The position numbers and the translations under genes are program-made. The notes beneath the pieces are model-generated. The model saw only the letters and a program-made list of their open reading frames with translations, did not search any database and had not been told where the DNA came from. A stretch of 64,000 nucleotides of DNA from Aporrectodea caliginosa. Taxonomy: Eukaryota; Annelida; Clitellata; Crassiclitellata; Lumbricidae. The DNA lies in contig JACEVL010000129.1 of the NCBI GenBank assembly GCA_020284085.1, positions 238,501 through 302,500 of the forward strand, written 5' to 3'. Positions within the stretch are counted from its first letter, which is position 1. Every line of letters starts with the position of its first letter. Below are positions 1-10,658 of the stretch, one piece after another.

Positions 1-2064
1 CTTGGGTCAAAGCCAGATATGCTCAGATCAATATCCATAGCCTATAGATAAACAGCCCAAAATCTGAAGCACAATAGGTGCCTAAGTCAGAATTATAAAA
101 GACTGAAGTGCAACAAATGTAAACCATCTGATAGCCTGAATATAGTTAGTGCTACACTTAATGGTGTAAATTTTATACAGTTTTAAAAACTGAAACAACA
201 TCAAAACTTAAAAATGCCAGATCTACATCAAAACATAATTACCTTCATCTCAAGAACAAAGATTTGTTCCCAAACACAAAAGTAACATCAATCACAATCT
301 TTTGAAAATAATTCTACCACTGATCTGTCATCCTACAAGGCCATACATTCATATGTTCAGAGTTTGGCGTCTACTGCGAGAACCTGCCAGCATTCAGCAT
401 TTAAAATTTAGACCCATTTTCTGTCTCCTTCACGCTGAAGAGTGAAAGTGTACGACCACTGCTTATAACGAACTTCTGCAAAAACTAAAGTAGCTCCATA
501 CAATTCACAAAGCATGAAATTCATTAAAACACATCGACACTTACCCCATAGTTTTTTAAACAATTCTGCTATCGATCCGTCGTCCTTACAAGGCCATAAA
601 ACACGTTTTATGGGCGTCTACAGCTAGACCCAGCCCGCGTGTGTGGTTCACTCGCCCCTTTACTCTCGACGGCCGTGAATCTGGGGCGTCCACTGTTAAC
701 ACTGCTTATAATATAAGGAGGCAGAGGCCAGAGCGCAGCGTTCGTACAGCTTCTGAAGAAATCATTAAATTCACTGGAAACATGAACAAACTTACCTCGT
801 TGTTATTAGTCGTCTACATCCACCCAAAACTGATCCACACATGATCAAAGAATAAATCGGAATAATTAATAATTGAGAGAGAAACGTACAACTCCATAAA
901 TCTTTTGCGCGAAGGGTGCGCTGCACTGGATAAGTATGCCTTCTGCTATGTTGCAAAACTTTTATAGCGTATTACTAAAGGGTACATCTATGATCTAGCC
1001 CTTGTCTATCTCTCAAGTACTATAATTGAACATAATGTAACCACAGTATAAATAATTATTTATACTGTGATGTAACGATTGTCGGCATATCCAGCCCCAA
1101 TTTTAACCGTATATGTCTAACATTACATGCATTTACAAATTCTGCAAATATGTGGCGACCGTGATAATTCGCTAGGCGGAGTGGCAGTGCTCCAACCCAA
1201 ATCTAATTTATAAGCGTTTGCAAGTCATTCAAAACTCACTCGTCGGAGCTGTCTTCAGAGCACCCTATAGCATTGTCATGTCGGTCCCATCCTTAAAATA
1301 GTGTTTTAAAATAGTGTGTTTCTGACGGAGTGTCAGACTCAGAGATACATTTTCAACCAACCACAATGAACCACAATGGCCGAAAATGTTTGAGCGCATC
1401 CACTTCTAAGTCCTATCGCCTACAACTCCACAATCCACACAATATAGGCGCTACGCCAAGTAGGGCCTATTGTAACCGTCTATAGGCCCTACATTTGCTA
1501 CCTCTTCACCATCCAGACACCTGGCTCTATCCGATCATTCTCCTATCAGGCTATCACACTCGTTTCCACCCCCTTCCACTCCCAGTCACTTCTGTGTTTC
1601 CCCAGCTGATATGTAGGCTACCACACTGCACGATCAATTCTGAAACGATCTCCGTCTGAATTCCGCAAATGCCCCGGATCGTCCACCAGTAGGCTATACC
1701 GCTCATGCACCCACCATCACCTGTCTCATGCTCCATGCACTATCCATAACTTCCCGTTTCCACTCCAAATTATTGTCTCACCTCTTCGAGAATTCCTGAT
1801 CCAGGGCCTAAAAATAATAATGTAGGCCTACGTACGTGTTTCTGACACAAAGTCTGCAGTTGACATTGTAAAATGTGCAGTTGACTTATCTAGCTGGAGT
1901 GTGCAGTGTACGTATACTATGAATTTGTTAAATGAGCACAAGTCAACTTTATGCACGATTTCTTTCTAGTGGGGCCATACCTGATATTTCACTTACCAGT
2001 TTAAGTCCAGTTTGATGAAGCTTCGAGACTATGGAGTTGTGACCTTTCTGAGTATTTTAGGCAC
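1..2064. other. Intergenic, no recognisable gene
   Basis: I see no convincing coding exon here. The only structure is a diverged two-copy segment: about 300-385 and about 557-625 share a block around ATCCTACAAGGCCATA / TCCTTACAAGGCCATA followed by GGCGTCTAC. Read on the minus strand, the second copy gives a short open stretch (WPCKDDGSIAELF) ending at a GTAAGT-type donor near 545. It could be an exon relic, but no family is recognised. Confidence 0.4.
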
Positions 2065-2072
2065 TGTCCTGA

Positions 2073-3970
2073 CAGTGGCGGTTCTAGAGTTTTTGGACTG
2101 GGGGGGCTAAAAAGTGCTTTAGCCCCTTCTCATTAATGTACGTGTTCATACTACTGAGCATGCTGACGCCGTTTACCCGTTTCAGCCAGGGTGGGAATTG
2201 CCGGGGGGGTTGGGGGTTCAACCCCCTAGTCTTTCTTAGGCTCCCATAGTAAAGTCTACATTTCACACCAAAACTGCACATAAATCAACATCTAACCCCC
2301 CCCCAGTTATTTTTTTACAATTCCCATACTGGTTTCAGCAACCTACTGAACTGAAAATTAATATTGTCTGGCCGACGTTCTGATAAACAGAATAATCTCT
2401 ATAGGTACGATTATGTCAGTATGAAAAAAGAAAAGCTGATGGAAAAAACTTCATCTGTGTAGTACATTTTTGTATCGACTAGATCCTTTTTATTGTTCAT
2501 GCAACATCTTCTACCTCTTTGCAAAGTTTTAGCAAGATTATACCCAGATATTTTAAGTTTTAGCAACAAATTAAGATGCCCATTTTTAATGTTTGCAAAT
2601 TTATCAACAACTGCTGATGTATCTTGAAGAAGTGAAAGACTAAGTGAAAGGCCAAGTTCCTTCTAAATACTAAGCATGCAAAGGTGATTCAATCTCTGCT
2701 TTGACACGTTTGACCTGAGACAAGTTTTGACTCTATTAAGGGTTGAAAAGCTTCTTTCAGAATTGGCTGAAGATACAGGAAATGCTAATGTTAGCCTTGC
2801 AAATGTGATTAAATCAGGAAAAGCACAGGGCATAGTCATCAGAAATCGTAAAACATATTCCGCATCGTGTAATCCAGTCTGTCTGAAAATCATGTCTTAA
2901 ATAGCGCCACTTCAAGATATCCAATCCACTCAGAGGCGCTCTCTGCGCTAGCCTATAATATTATAATGTTAAATGTCATTACGACGAATATATTGCATCA
3001 GTTAGCAAAACAATGCATGGTAAGCTGAAAGAGTTACCAGTGGCGGGCTCACGCACACACGATGAACCAACCAACGGATTCCCGTCGACAGCTGAAGACG
3101 GCATGGATATTCATTGTATCTCATAATTGTCCAAAAATGCACCAGTTTGACTGTTAAAATTAAAATTGAATTTATTGTGTAAAGAAGACTGTATCCCTCA
3201 CTACAAAGCATGCACCTCAATTCCATTTGCGGGTTAGAAAATCTATCCCCGCCGTCAGTATTTGCCGGTAAATATATGGCTGCCAAACTGGGGCAAGTTC
3301 TCCCATGAATGATTCCATCCCATGTACACGTACTCGTTTTACATACCTGTCATAGTGTTATCAATGCCGTAGAAAGTTCATCGTGTAGCTCATCACCTTT
3401 TCTTTTTTTACTTCTCACAATGAATTTATCCATTAATTTGTGTAGACCTATGTGCGTGCCCAAACGTATTCTAGTACACACTGCTCTGTATACACAAATA
3501 GTCATATAGCCTACACACACCTACAGTTACGTATGCATACACTATAGTACGCAGAGGCCTTAATTCTGCCTGCCACTGTCTGGCTATCCCCCTCTTGGTG
3601 TTGCTGTTGCCCTGCTTCCAAGATCTTGCCCTGCTTCTATCCCTGCTCCTAAAGCTAATGTCACCCCAGCGTGCAGGCCCTGCACTGCAGGGTCATAGAG
3701 TGCTTTCGGCTGGCCTAATCTCGGCTGCTCAGGCTGTAATCTGTTCTTCAGTCTCTTCTTGAACACCCCAGCCCTTCTGTAGTAACAGGGAAGCAATTAG
3801 TATATAGATAGACATGTGCTTGGATCTGATCATCTGAGCACTCTGACTGGAGCAGCAGTGCAGAGTCTGGGGGGGCTAAAGTGTGCATAGGGGGCTGAGA
3901 AAAACTAGGGGGCTAACTTTCCATCTAGGGGGCTACAGCCCCCCTAGCCCCCCCGGTAAAACCGCCACTG
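2073..3970. mobile_element. hAT-type DNA transposon, 8-bp TSD TGTCCTGA
   Basis: The ends are inverted and start CAGTGGCGGTT on both sides, and each is followed by a G-rich run. The 8-bp direct repeat TGTCCTGA flanks both ends exactly (2065-2072 and 3971-3978). An 8-bp duplication with CAG..CTG termini is the hAT signature. The interior holds a minus-strand remnant of the transposase dimerisation domain, so the copy is dead. Part of its left interior (about 2195-2312) recurs inverted at 57015-57110. Confidence 0.88.
2663..2893 (-). pseudogene. hAT transposase C-terminal dimerisation domain fragment
   Basis: The minus-strand reading gives about 76 residues containing LAFPVSSANSERSFSTLNRV followed by KTCLRSNVSKQRLNHLCML. 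This is the conserved hAT dimerisation block (S-x-x-x-E-R-x-F-S-x-L-x-x-x-K-x-x-x-R). No upstream RNase-H-like catalytic core was found in the element, so it is a truncated remnant of the transposase of the surrounding element. Its orientation agrees with an element transcribed right to left. Confidence 0.8.
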
Positions 3971-4176
3971 TGTCCTGATACACCCTGTCCACCACTATCC
4001 AACATTTCTCGTCCTAGATGGTACCCACCTTCGCAGCTCCTGAGATCTGCCTCCTCTGGCTTGACAGCCTCACCTCTTACACTGCACACTCCAGCTAGAT
4101 GTACAGGTGAGGAGTGATCGGCATGAAGTCATGAACTAGTGAACTGGCGATCTTTTGAAAGTCAACTTCAGAGTAG

Positions 4177-4312
4177 AGCTCTGCGCTGGCCGCGCCGCGC
4201 CGCTGACGCCGACTTTTTTTGCGCGCCGCCGCCGCCGATTTTTGATGGTCGGCGCGCCGCCGCCGCCGCCGCCGACAATTTGTCGGCGCGCCGCCGATGC
4301 CACGCTTACGTA
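4177..4312. repeat. GC-rich foldback element (GCCGCC/GGCGGC)
   Basis: A dense run of GCCGCC and GGCGCGCCGCC around a short AT spacer, so the region can fold on itself. It starts with TAGAGCTCTGCGC. A relative lies at 8508-8642. The apparent proteins read across it in several frames are compositional artefacts. Confidence 0.55.
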
Positions 4313-4427
4313 CGTGTTTAATTCTTTTTGTTGCACTTTGCCAGTTTTGCATGGTTTCGCGAAAAATTGTTTCTTCAATGCGAAATAGTAGGCCTAGACA
4401 TCTTGTTGGTCTACTTATTTACTTCGT

Positions 4428-4463
4428 ATATATATATATATAAATATATATATATACATATGC
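4428..4463. repeat. (TA)n microsatellite
   Basis: Alternating TA interrupted by single bases. Confidence 0.85.
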
Positions 4464-4559
4464 ATATATGCCGCCGTTGAATTTCCGTAAGCCTACATCT
4501 AGGCTACTCTTGAGTGCGGCTTGCTGCGGTTTCTATTGGATTCGTTAGACTTTTAAACG

Positions 4560-4806
4560 AGGAGTCGTTGTTATGGCTGGTCAAGCCGCCATCTTGGATC
4601 TAACACCTCGGGGGTAAAGGGTGCCGACGCGACCAGCCTAATCTTCACCCGCTCGCCTGTGAATCATCCATAGGCAGCGGTGACTGCCACCATCTGGGAT
4701 CCGGCTCGCCCGAACACAGACGACAAGAGAGGCGGTCTTCCCCTCACCCCCAGGACCGAATACCAGCTGTCATTGAATATGGTTTGTCACTCAGGTTTCA
4801 ATAAAC

Positions 4807-4807
<1 letters not shown>
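4560..4807 (+). repeat. Probable retroelement 3' end next to a TA repeat
   Basis: A moderately GC-rich block ending in TTTCAATAAACGAA directly before the TA microsatellite. The same terminal word, GTTTCAATAAACGAA, ends the SINE at 6379-6640. It is probably the 3' part of an interspersed repeat; the family is not recognised. Confidence 0.35.

Positions 4808-4847
<40 letters not shown>
4808..4847. repeat. (TA)n microsatellite
   Basis: About 20 TA units following an AATAAACGAA-type end. Confidence 0.9.
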
Positions 4848-4851
<4 letters not shown>

Positions 4852-4986
4852 CATATAGTGCTGGGTGGACATCGTACGGGACGCAGGGCGGAGAGGGTCG
4901 TGTGGGGGACGATATGAAGAAGCAGCGCGAGGAGCAAGGGGATAAGAATGAAGGGAGAGGATCGGAGGGACGTCGCAATAGAACAA

Positions 4987-6378
4987 CGCAAAAGTGACTA
5001 TAACGCAGAAGAACTATGAACTACGTGTACATTTTCTTTACATTTCTCTATATCACATTAAAAGTATTAAAAACCTCGTTACAATCTGGGAAATGTCTCT
5101 GGCAGACTCTGGACCCACAGGCTTTTATCAGTTACCACGTAAAATACTGAAGTTTGGTTTTTTACGCCTGATAGTGAAAAATGTGATGGAGAAAACTGAA
5201 GCTGACAACTAAATTAAAACGATGTGACAGCGAAGCTGACAAGGATGATGTATCAAAAGCTGGTAAGTGTGATAAATCTCGTAGGCCTACTGACAAAAAT
5301 TACAATAATAGGTGAGAAAACTTGGAATCTAGCTTGAACAAACTGTCCAACAATCACTGAGTGCTTACTCTTTTATAGATTTGTTTTCCCTTTTTTATTT
5401 CTTTATTTGTTTGTATATAGAAACAGGTTAATCATTAACATCTGTAAATGGCTTATTAATAGGCCTAATTGGTATAAAATACTATAAATGATTATTGATT
5501 AATGATCCACCTTTCGCACTATGGAATCCCGAGAAGTACATAGGCCTATTACTTGGTTGAAGTTGGACATACACGGAACCCTGCACGGACAAAGCTGCAG
5601 ACTTGACAAGGACAGCTGAATAGCTAGTCATAGTTTGAAATTGCTTGCTTAATTAATTAAAACTATTGCTTTTTCTTTTCTGTTTTCATCTATGCCACTC
5701 TTCTGTTAGTTAAGACATAATTATTTGCTAGAGCTATTACTCTTCTGAAAATAAAACTCGAGTTTACCAATAAGTAGCCTACTCTATCCAATAATTCTCA
5801 ATTGTTCGGTTTCTTTGACACAGCTAAGTAATTGTGCACCGCTATATGTAGGCTATGCACTGTATATACAGCGGAACGCTATACCTCAAATTTCAGGCCA
5901 TCACTGTGTGATTATCCCACTGTAAGTTTAATCCCACAGCAGGACGCTCGAGGCGCTGCATGGGGCTGTTATGCCTGGGGCCTGGGGGAGTTGGCTTGTG
6001 CGCTGGGCCTGAGCTGCTATAGGTCATGATCTGGAGGCTGGGAAATATCTCTGGCAGACTCTGAAGTCTGAACCCGCGGAGCAATATTCGAAAATAATAT
6101 TAAAATTCTCTCTAGACCACTTTGTAGATTCGATTGCTGTTAGGCCTATGTATTGCAAAATGTACCACGGTTTGAAACAAAAATACCAACTTGAGCCCAA
6201 TAGGGCTTGTTACTTTGAGACGTAACATTACGCCGTGTGTTCCAATTATATATTTAAGCTGAATGGATTGAGTAAATATAAATTATAGTGGTTGTACAGA
6301 GCAGGAGTCGCGTGATGTTTTGGGGACGCGAAAGAAATTAGATTAGTGGGGTCAATTATAGCCATATAATTATATCTC
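4987..6378. other. Intergenic, no recognisable gene
   Basis: AT-rich sequence with short open frames only. One phrase, GGGAAATRTCTCTGGCAGAC, occurs at about 5090 and again at about 6040, so part of the stretch is repeat-derived. Nothing else is supported. Confidence 0.45.
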
Positions 6379-6640
6379 GGTGGGCCCGATAGCGCATTGG
6401 ATAACACACTGGCATAGAGAGTGAGAGGTACCGAGTTCGAGCCTCGTAGGGCGGACATGCTTTGTAGGCTGCTATTAGCGCCGTGTATTGCAGGCTGTCT
6501 GTTCTGTTAGTAGTTAAGATTTATGTCTTCTGCCATTTGTGTTCTTGTGAATTGTTTCAATTGCATAATTATTGTACACTGTAACCGGTTGCGGTTTATT
6601 AACTGGATTGTTTCAATAAACGAAAATAGTATTATTATTA
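6379..6640 (+). mobile_element. tRNA-derived SINE, plus orientation
   Basis: The head resembles a tRNA gene with pol III promoter boxes: an A-box-like TAGCGCATTGGATAA near 6390 and a B-box-like GAGTTCGAGCC near 6433. The body and AT-rich tail follow. A second copy lies on the minus strand at 25548-25772 and matches along the whole head and body (for example GCTGCTATTAGCGCCG and GTCTGTTCTGTTAGTAGTTA). A real tRNA is unlikely, because the cloverleaf is degenerate and the body continues for about 180 bp. Confidence 0.75.
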
Positions 6641-6923
6641 TAGCCAAAACAAATTATAAAGCAAGTAAGTAAGTATATTCTTCATTATACCAATTGCATA
6701 TCAGTACGTTGGTTTACACACATTATTTTATACAGAGTCTTCTCTTCTTTTGGTTCTCTGCCTTTCTAGGCAGGTTCGTATACGTCGTACGTCGTTTGTA
6801 CGTAGATTCTTATTATAAAGGATCTGCGAGTGAGAGTGTTCGCTTGTGGAATAAAACGGTCATGTAGTCGAGGGCGCAGGGAGTAGGGGAACGGCTTTTT
6901 GGGGGAGTTGCCCATGGAGTAGC

Positions 6924-7196
6924 CTACATGCCTCGAGTTAGCCAAGACCGCAGAGAAGAGGTGTGAGTCAGCAGCGTGGGGAAGATGTTCAAACGTTTGA
7001 CTGTCCTCTGGCAGATCATTATCGCAGACGAATCAGACGCCGCATCGCCGACTGCAGCGGTTCTTGCTGCCCGGCAAACCCCCCACGAGGTCGGGGCAGC
7101 ATAGAGCACTCGGGCCACCGTAACGGTTGTAGCAAGAACCACGTCGTATAGCATAGGGCCTAAAAGACCATGCGCCACGAGGCACTTTGGAAGCAA
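6924..7196 (-). pseudogene. Non-LTR retrotransposon RT C-terminal fragment (family B)
   Basis: The minus-strand reading contains LVAHGLLGPMLYDVVLATTV followed by VARVLYAAPTSWG. This matches the '[17 protein letters not shown]' block in three other fragments of this window (7436-7950, 36490-36930, 42333-42779). It belongs to the region downstream of the reverse transcriptase catalytic core in non-LTR elements. It is frameshifted and truncated. Confidence 0.65.
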
Positions 7197-7287
7197 CTAA
7201 TGACTGTCAATATTATACACTGATGCTTATGCCACATATAAAATAAATATGCCACTCTCTCTTCATGTTCTGCAGTCATTCTATCCT

Positions 7288-7294
<7 letters not shown>

Positions 7295-7332
<38 letters not shown>

Positions 7333-7345
7333 ATATATCGTATCG
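7295..7345. repeat. (TA)n and ATCGT microsatellite
   Basis: A TA run with one break, then three TATCG units near 7337. It sits at the tail of a minus-strand LINE-type 3' end (7345-7405, reverse complement of a GGCGCTTTATAAA-like end). Confidence 0.8.
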
Positions 7346-7435
7346 TATCGTATTTAAATATTTATAAAGCGCCTCTCGTAGGGTGAACCGTTCAGAAGCG
7401 CTCCATATATATATATATTGATTCTGTTGATCCTG

Positions 7436-7950
7436 GCCATGTCTTGCACAGCCTGCTGCCACAACTAAACCTGTAATATTTTCTCTGCATCCTCGTGCCC
7501 TCGATAGAGTTTTACCACTTATACAGTCAGGCCCAACGGTCGCTTTATGCATTGCGCACCCTGGTGGCGCACGGCTTACGAGGAACTAGCTTGCATTACG
7601 AAGTGAGACCCACAACCCTATTTATGGTGCTCTATGCCTCCCCAGCTTGTTGGGGTTTTACTTCACAATGGGATCGTGACAGACTAGGAGGGGGTCTTAC
7701 GACGTTTCATCAGAGGTCGCTACCTCCCAGATAACATCCCATCTATAGATCATCTATTTCACATAGCAGACACCCGCCTTTTCTCAGCCATTACGAGAAA
7801 TCCGGGGCATGTCTTGTATGACCTACTCCCACCAATCAAGCAGACAGGGCATTTTCTACGCGCAAGAACACACGACTGAGATATCCCAAGCGCTAATAGA
7901 TTGATTAGGAAAACATTCATCATAAGGATGTTATATGAATAAATTTAGTT
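7436..7950 (+). pseudogene. Non-LTR retrotransposon RT C-terminal fragment (family B)
   Basis: Plus-strand frames, with at least two shifts, read LYALRTLVAHGL, VLYASPACWGF, then RRFIRGRYLPDNIPSIDHLF and ITRNPGHVLYDLLPP, ending in IIRMLYE. The order parallels the better preserved minus-strand copy at 42333-42779. It is a decayed 3' end of a non-LTR element. An upstream 'PGHVLHSLLP' echo at 7436 suggests two fragments joined or a local duplication. Confidence 0.7.
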
Positions 7951-8082
7951 TAATGGATAACGGGTTAGATAATCTATTTGTAGACTATAATATGGAACAT
8001 AATGACGAACTGTATAGTTTATACATCTGACAGTAGGCCTAATGTTATTGATATGCTTCAGTTTTTGTACACCATAAAGAAT

Positions 8083-8097
8083 CTATCTATCTATCTA

Positions 8098-8156
<59 letters not shown>

Positions 8157-8169
8157 GTCTATCTGTCTT

Positions 8170-8239
<70 letters not shown>

Positions 8240-8240
8240 A
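8083..8240. repeat. (TCTA)n/(TCTG)n compound microsatellite
   Basis: Runs of ATCT, then about 13 GTCT units, then about 17 ATCT units. Tetranucleotide compound arrays of this kind are typically highly polymorphic. Confidence 0.95.
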
Positions 8241-8507
8241 CATAAGGCTGATAGTTTTACACGCAAATCTTTTATAATTAGGCTGTGATAATCGTGACTT
8301 GTTTACTAAGACTTGGTTTTAATAAAGGATATACTTACTTACTTACATCGCGTTGTAGCCTTTTGTTATTGAACGTCTGTTCTGAGAATAATTATTCTCG
8401 TGAATAATAATATGAGACCAGGAAACGGCGAAAAATGATTGCTGAGCATGCATGTCTTTAAAATGTAAGTTCTTTGCTGAAAAACGTTTAAAACATGTAT
8501 GCGACGC

Positions 8508-8642
8508 TAGACCACTGCGCCGACCACGCCGCGCCGCGCCGCCGCCGCCGCCGATTTTTGTTGGTCGGCGGCGCGCCGCCGCCGCCGACCAAAAATGACC
8601 CGCGCGCCGCCGCTGAAGCTTTGAAGTCGGCGCAGGGCTCTA
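8508..8642. repeat. GC-rich foldback element, second copy
   Basis: Ends read TAGACCACTGCGCCGAC and, inverted, TAGAGCCCTGCGCCGAC, giving imperfect terminal inverted repeats around a GCCGCC/GGCGGC core. Related to 4177-4312. No clean target duplication was found. Confidence 0.55.
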
Positions 8643-8799
8643 CTTCAGAGCTTTGGCACAGATTAAAGCTCGAGTGGTTGCAGAATTTGACACTGTACGT
8701 AAACGCACTGTAGGCCGACACAAACAAAAGAACAGAGAAAGAGAAAATCTGGATGGTAGGAAAGTGAAGTTAACGCTGGCATTTGTAAGAGTTGAGATG

Positions 8800-9270
8800 C
8801 TTATTGAAGGGCGTTGTAGCCTATAGGTTATAGATACAATTTTGTAATGAATTCGCTGACGGAGTTTTAGGCAATGAAATGATTTTTGAACTGGGGTTAG
8901 TTAGGTGGTGTTTGGAAGTTCTGGTAACTGCGTTCTGGGTTGAATTTCCTTGTCAACTTCAAGGGATGGTTATTCGAGAAGTATTTTGACGACCGAGTTT
9001 TTGAAGAGCATAAAAACCGTGCCAGTCGACCGAGATTCGTGACACGTTGATGAGCTTGGTTAATTATAGTCGAAACAAGAATGATTGAAGTCTTTCAGTA
9101 GAGGTTGGGAACTTGGGATTGGGTCAAGTTCGTATTGTTTGTTTTGAGAGAACTGCAGGGATTTCAGCGTCATAAGCAGTCTCATCAAGAGGCGAGAAGA
9201 TAAGTTAGGCGACAAAGTTGTCATCTTGATCATTACGGTGGGAGGTTCAGATTAATAAGTCTGTTACAAT
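8800..9270 (-). mobile_element. LINE fragment, minus strand (family A)
   Basis: The plus strand reads like the reverse complement of a decayed LINE. The phrase around 8875-8935 (AATGAAATGATTTTTGAAC, then GGTGGTGTTTGGAAGTT) corresponds to 33756-33806 in the clearer minus-strand LINE. No open frame survives. Confidence 0.45.
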
Positions 9271-9423
9271 AATCAATAATGGGGAGCTGCGATCTTATCC
9301 AGAGGCAGTAGCGTAAATCATGGGGGCACAGTTTTGACTTAAGCCCGTCTGTCCCCCCAAAAATCCGACCCTCGTACAATCTGTCCCCCCAAAGTCATGT
9401 ATAGATTTTCGCCTCTGTCCAGA

Positions 9424-9584
9424 GGTTAAAGTGGGTGGGAACTCGTGGGAACAGTGTTCCCACTGCTCTCGCAATTCTTTGCTAGCGTTCCCACTGTTCA
9501 TCATGCAAAGGAACCCTGGTAACGCATACGTTGCAATAAAACTATTCTTTGTAGTTCCCACTGCTCACCCAAACCACTTTAACC
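9424..9584. mobile_element. 161-bp palindromic MITE
   Basis: Terminal inverted repeats GGTTAAAGTGG / CCACTTTAACC bound a segment full of GTTCCCACTG and its complement. A diverged, inverted relative lies in the first GALC intron at about 24240-24380. It is a non-autonomous DNA transposon of unassigned family. Confidence 0.6.
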
Positions 9585-9828
9585 ACTGACCTTATCAGTG
9601 AAGGATGCAAAGTCTGCAATGGATGGACGCACAAAAGAATTTCTGAGAGGATAAGCGGAACCATGTTGAAGAAGATTAATGATTACGGTTTCCAAAGATT
9701 TTGAGGATTTAATGGATCTGCATCAACAATTAAGGCGGACAGACGTCAGTTTTGGAAGACAGAAGATGGCAGTGATGACTGATAGTCTTACAAGTTTTAA
9801 TTCTGCTTTGAACAGAGAGGTCACCAGA

Positions 9829-9970
9829 ACAAATATGTATATATATTTAAAATATAATACATATATATATATCATATAGTGGACAGTATTACAGAGCACG
9901 TTGTGTGGCAATACTAGATATAATTAACTACATATATATGTATATATTATATATATATATATATGTGTGT
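9829..9970. repeat. TA-rich microsatellite tract
   Basis: Interrupted TATATA runs with ATATGTATATAT words, lying downstream of the GALC 3' end. Confidence 0.8.
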
Positions 9971-10658
9971 GTCATTAAATATATTCAAACAAATGGCTTT
10001 ATACAATCATCTCAGTTTTGAAGCATACAGTCATAGACAATAGCATTGTCAATGCCTTATAATTCTCAATTCAATGCAGAACAGGTCCAAAACTACAGAG
10101 ACTACAATGCTATATGCACAAAAAATTGTAAAGTTGAATTCATTTAGTTTTTCAAAATGTTTCTATATTGAAATGCAATACAAAATTTCACACTATTAAA
10201 GAATACATGTATTGCATAGATATTTCTAATATCACACAGTAGATATTTCTAATATCACACAGTCAGTCAAACAACTAAATTTTAAAAAATTCATCTAGTA
10301 AAAAATAACCATATGATACGTATACTGGAATGATTCACAAAAAGGACCTACACATTTATGAAACTGGTACTAAATGGCATCCCACACACAAGATCTTATT
10401 CCAAAAACGAGTGATAAACACTCATCATCTGTAAATACAGAGTCCACATTTCAATTTGACATTTCAATCCACGCAACTGCTGGTAGAAAGTGTTGCACTT
10501 TCAATGCAGAAGAATTGATCACATAGAAAAACACCGCAAAAACCCAATATTACGTCATTAGGCACACATATTAAACCCAACAAAGAAGAATTCCCAGAGA
10601 ACTTGAGAAGTCTCAAATCTTCAAGTATGGCAGTAGACTGCTCACAAAAATACAGAGA

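Noticed and set aside
4139..4388. Arg/Ala- and Pro-rich frames over the GC-rich block
   Set aside because: Open on both strands and several frames because of GCCGCC repeats.
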